Assembly: GCA_035550975.1 (NCBI GenBank)
Contig: DASZOC010000012.1
Span: 1-60,305 of the forward strand
Length of the DNA: 60,305 bases
Reading direction: 5' to 3'
Origin: DASZOC01 sp035550975
GTDB lineage: Bacteria > Actinomycetota > CADDZG01 > WHSQ01
Shown here: positions 59,524 through 60,305 of the stretch, in pieces
Position numbering within the stretch: position 1 is the stretch's first letter
Layout of the letters: every line of letters begins with the position of its first letter
Notes under the pieces: model-generated
What the model saw: the letters and a program-made list of their open reading frames with translations, nothing else
Told to the model about the DNA's origin: nothing
The model's database searches: none
Position numbers and translations under genes: made by a program

Positions 59524-60305
59524 ACGGCGACCCCTTCGAGTCCGAGCGTCTCGTCGAGGCCCAGCGCGATGTTGGCGTTCTGTATCGCTTGTCCCGCAGC
59601 ACCTTTGCCGAGATTGTCTATCGCACACGAGACGACGAGCAGGTCGTTGCTCACATCGAGAGTCGCGTGCAGCGACGCGCGGTTCGTGCCGGCGACGCCC
59701 TTCGTGGATGGCCATGACGCGCTGACGTGCACGAAGGACTCCTTAGCGTAGGCATCGCGCAGGATCTCGTTGGGGTCGGCGTCGCCTATCCACCGGGCGC
59801 GGCAGGTCGCGAGCAGCCCGCGTGCCATGGGGACGAGGTGAGGCGTGAACGACACGCCGGTCTCGATCCCTCCGAATGAAGACAAGCCCCGCTCCATCTC
59901 CGGGACGTGGCGATGCCGCGTGGTGCCGTACGCGGTCGCGGATCCGTGCAGCGACGCGAACAGATACGACTCGTCAACGTTCTTGCCGGCGCCCGATACG
60001 CCCGATAGCGCGTCGACGATCACCGGTCCTTCGATCAGTCCCTCATGCGCGAAGGGAACGAGCGCGAGGAGCACCGCCGTCGGATAGCACCCGGGGTTGG
60101 CTACTCGCCGCGCGCCGGCGAGCTCGGCGCGGGTCATCTCCGGCAACCCGTACACCCACTCGCGCTCGGCTCGATGGTCGTCGGCGAGATCGATGACCAG
60201 GGGAGCCGCGACCTCGTCGATGAGCGATCCGAGAACGCCGGACGGGAGTGCCGAGAAGCAAACGTCGGCAGCGGTCGCGGCGGCCATTGCGAGCGGGGTT
60301 AGCGG
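59514..60305 (-). CDS. argC: N-acetyl-gamma-glutamyl-phosphate reductase, N-terminus outside window
   Basis: The visible ~263 residues hold the active-site Cys segment VANPGCYPTAVLLAL, DALSGVSGAG, and HRHVPEM with the catalytic His. The frame is open to the right edge (AMAAATAADVCFSALPSG), so about 80 N-terminal residues, including most of the NADP-binding fold, are missing. It is the first known gene of the argCJBD-R-GH operon; the promoter and ARG boxes are beyond the window. Confidence 0.96.
   Translation of the reverse strand, partial: PLTPLAMAAATAADVCFSALPSGVLGSLIDEVAAPLVIDLADDHRAEREWVYGLPEMTRAELAGARRVANPGCYPTAVLLALVPFAHEGLIEGPVIVDALSGVSGAGKNVDESYLFASLHGSATAYGTTRHRHVPEMERGLSSFGGIETGVSFTPHLVPMARGLLATCRARWIGDADPNEILRDAYAKESFVHVSASWPSTKGVAGTNRASLHATLDVSNDLLVVSCAIDNLGKGAAGQAIQNANIALGLDETLGLEGVAVWP

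Overview
This 60.3 kb window is high-GC chromosomal DNA with dense, often overlapping genes, many GTG starts and a few TTG starts. It most likely comes from an uncultivated or poorly described actinobacterium (Actinomycetota). The evidence is a diheme QcrC with QcrA/QcrB, actinobacterial cytochrome oxidase subunit IV (CtaF), a clpS-DUF2017 pair, two proteins resembling F420-using families (LLM and PPOX types), an AapJQMP amino-acid importer, amtB-glnB and an argCJBD-R-GH operon. I see no plasmid or phage backbone, rRNA, tRNA or CRISPR array. No gene-free stretch exceeds 300 bases.

Layout: (1) 1-6.7 kb: the end of a large Ig/PKD-like surface protein, a LarE-like sulfur transferase, a 21-residue membrane peptide, a DrrA/DrrB-type ABC exporter and a stand-alone Lrp-type ligand-binding domain. 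(2) 6.8-13.9 kb: respiratory chain genes qcrCAB and, on the other strand, ctaC-ctaD-ctaF, with an RTX-type secreted protein between them. A ~50 bp palindromic repeat occurs at the 5' end of both qcrC and ctaC. (3) 13.9-17.7 kb: a kinase-like/HAD pair resembling the first two domains of human ACAD10, a frameshifted AbiEi/DUF559 gene bounded by 32 bp terminal inverted repeats, yajQ and a lone receiver protein. (4) 17.7-25.3 kb: a solitary solute-binding lipoprotein, the aapJQMP importer, a Na/Pi-type symporter with an overlapping ribbon-helix-helix regulator and a perfect 18 bp palindrome at its promoter, and a CAP-domain protein behind a c-di-GMP (GEMM)-like leader. (5) 25.3-32.2 kb: an amidase and the nitrogen-control genes amtB-glnB and glnD, the latter two separated by an opposite-strand peptidoglycan amidase. 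(6) 32.4-41.4 kb: zwf-pgl with a hydrolase and an acyl-CoA ligase, then oxidoreductases, an EamA exporter and TerC. (7) 41.4-51.4 kb: arginase, an F420-type enzyme, a YchF-like NTPase, gamma-glutamyltransferase, a CBS protein, endonuclease IV, peroxiredoxin, clpS-DUF2017, a heavy-metal-associated protein and a cysteine-desulfurase-like enzyme. (8) 51.4-53.3 kb: a promoter, a SAM-I riboswitch, a threonine-synthase-like enzyme and a MoaD/ThiS-like sulfur carrier. (9) 53.3-60.3 kb: the arginine biosynthesis operon, without argF and running off the right edge.

The most interesting system is region 8. A SAM-I riboswitch, normally an OFF switch for methionine and sulfur genes, controls a threonine-synthase-like PLP enzyme that overlaps a Gly-Gly-ending sulfur carrier. 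Shutting off threonine synthesis when SAM is abundant makes little metabolic sense. The arrangement suggests instead that the enzyme makes homocysteine from O-phosphohomoserine using protein-thiocarboxylate sulfur, in parallel with mycobacterial CysM-CysO. The second standout is the AbiEi/DUF559 endonuclease gene whose start and stop both lie inside 32 bp inverted repeats, which looks like a compact mobile or selfish unit.
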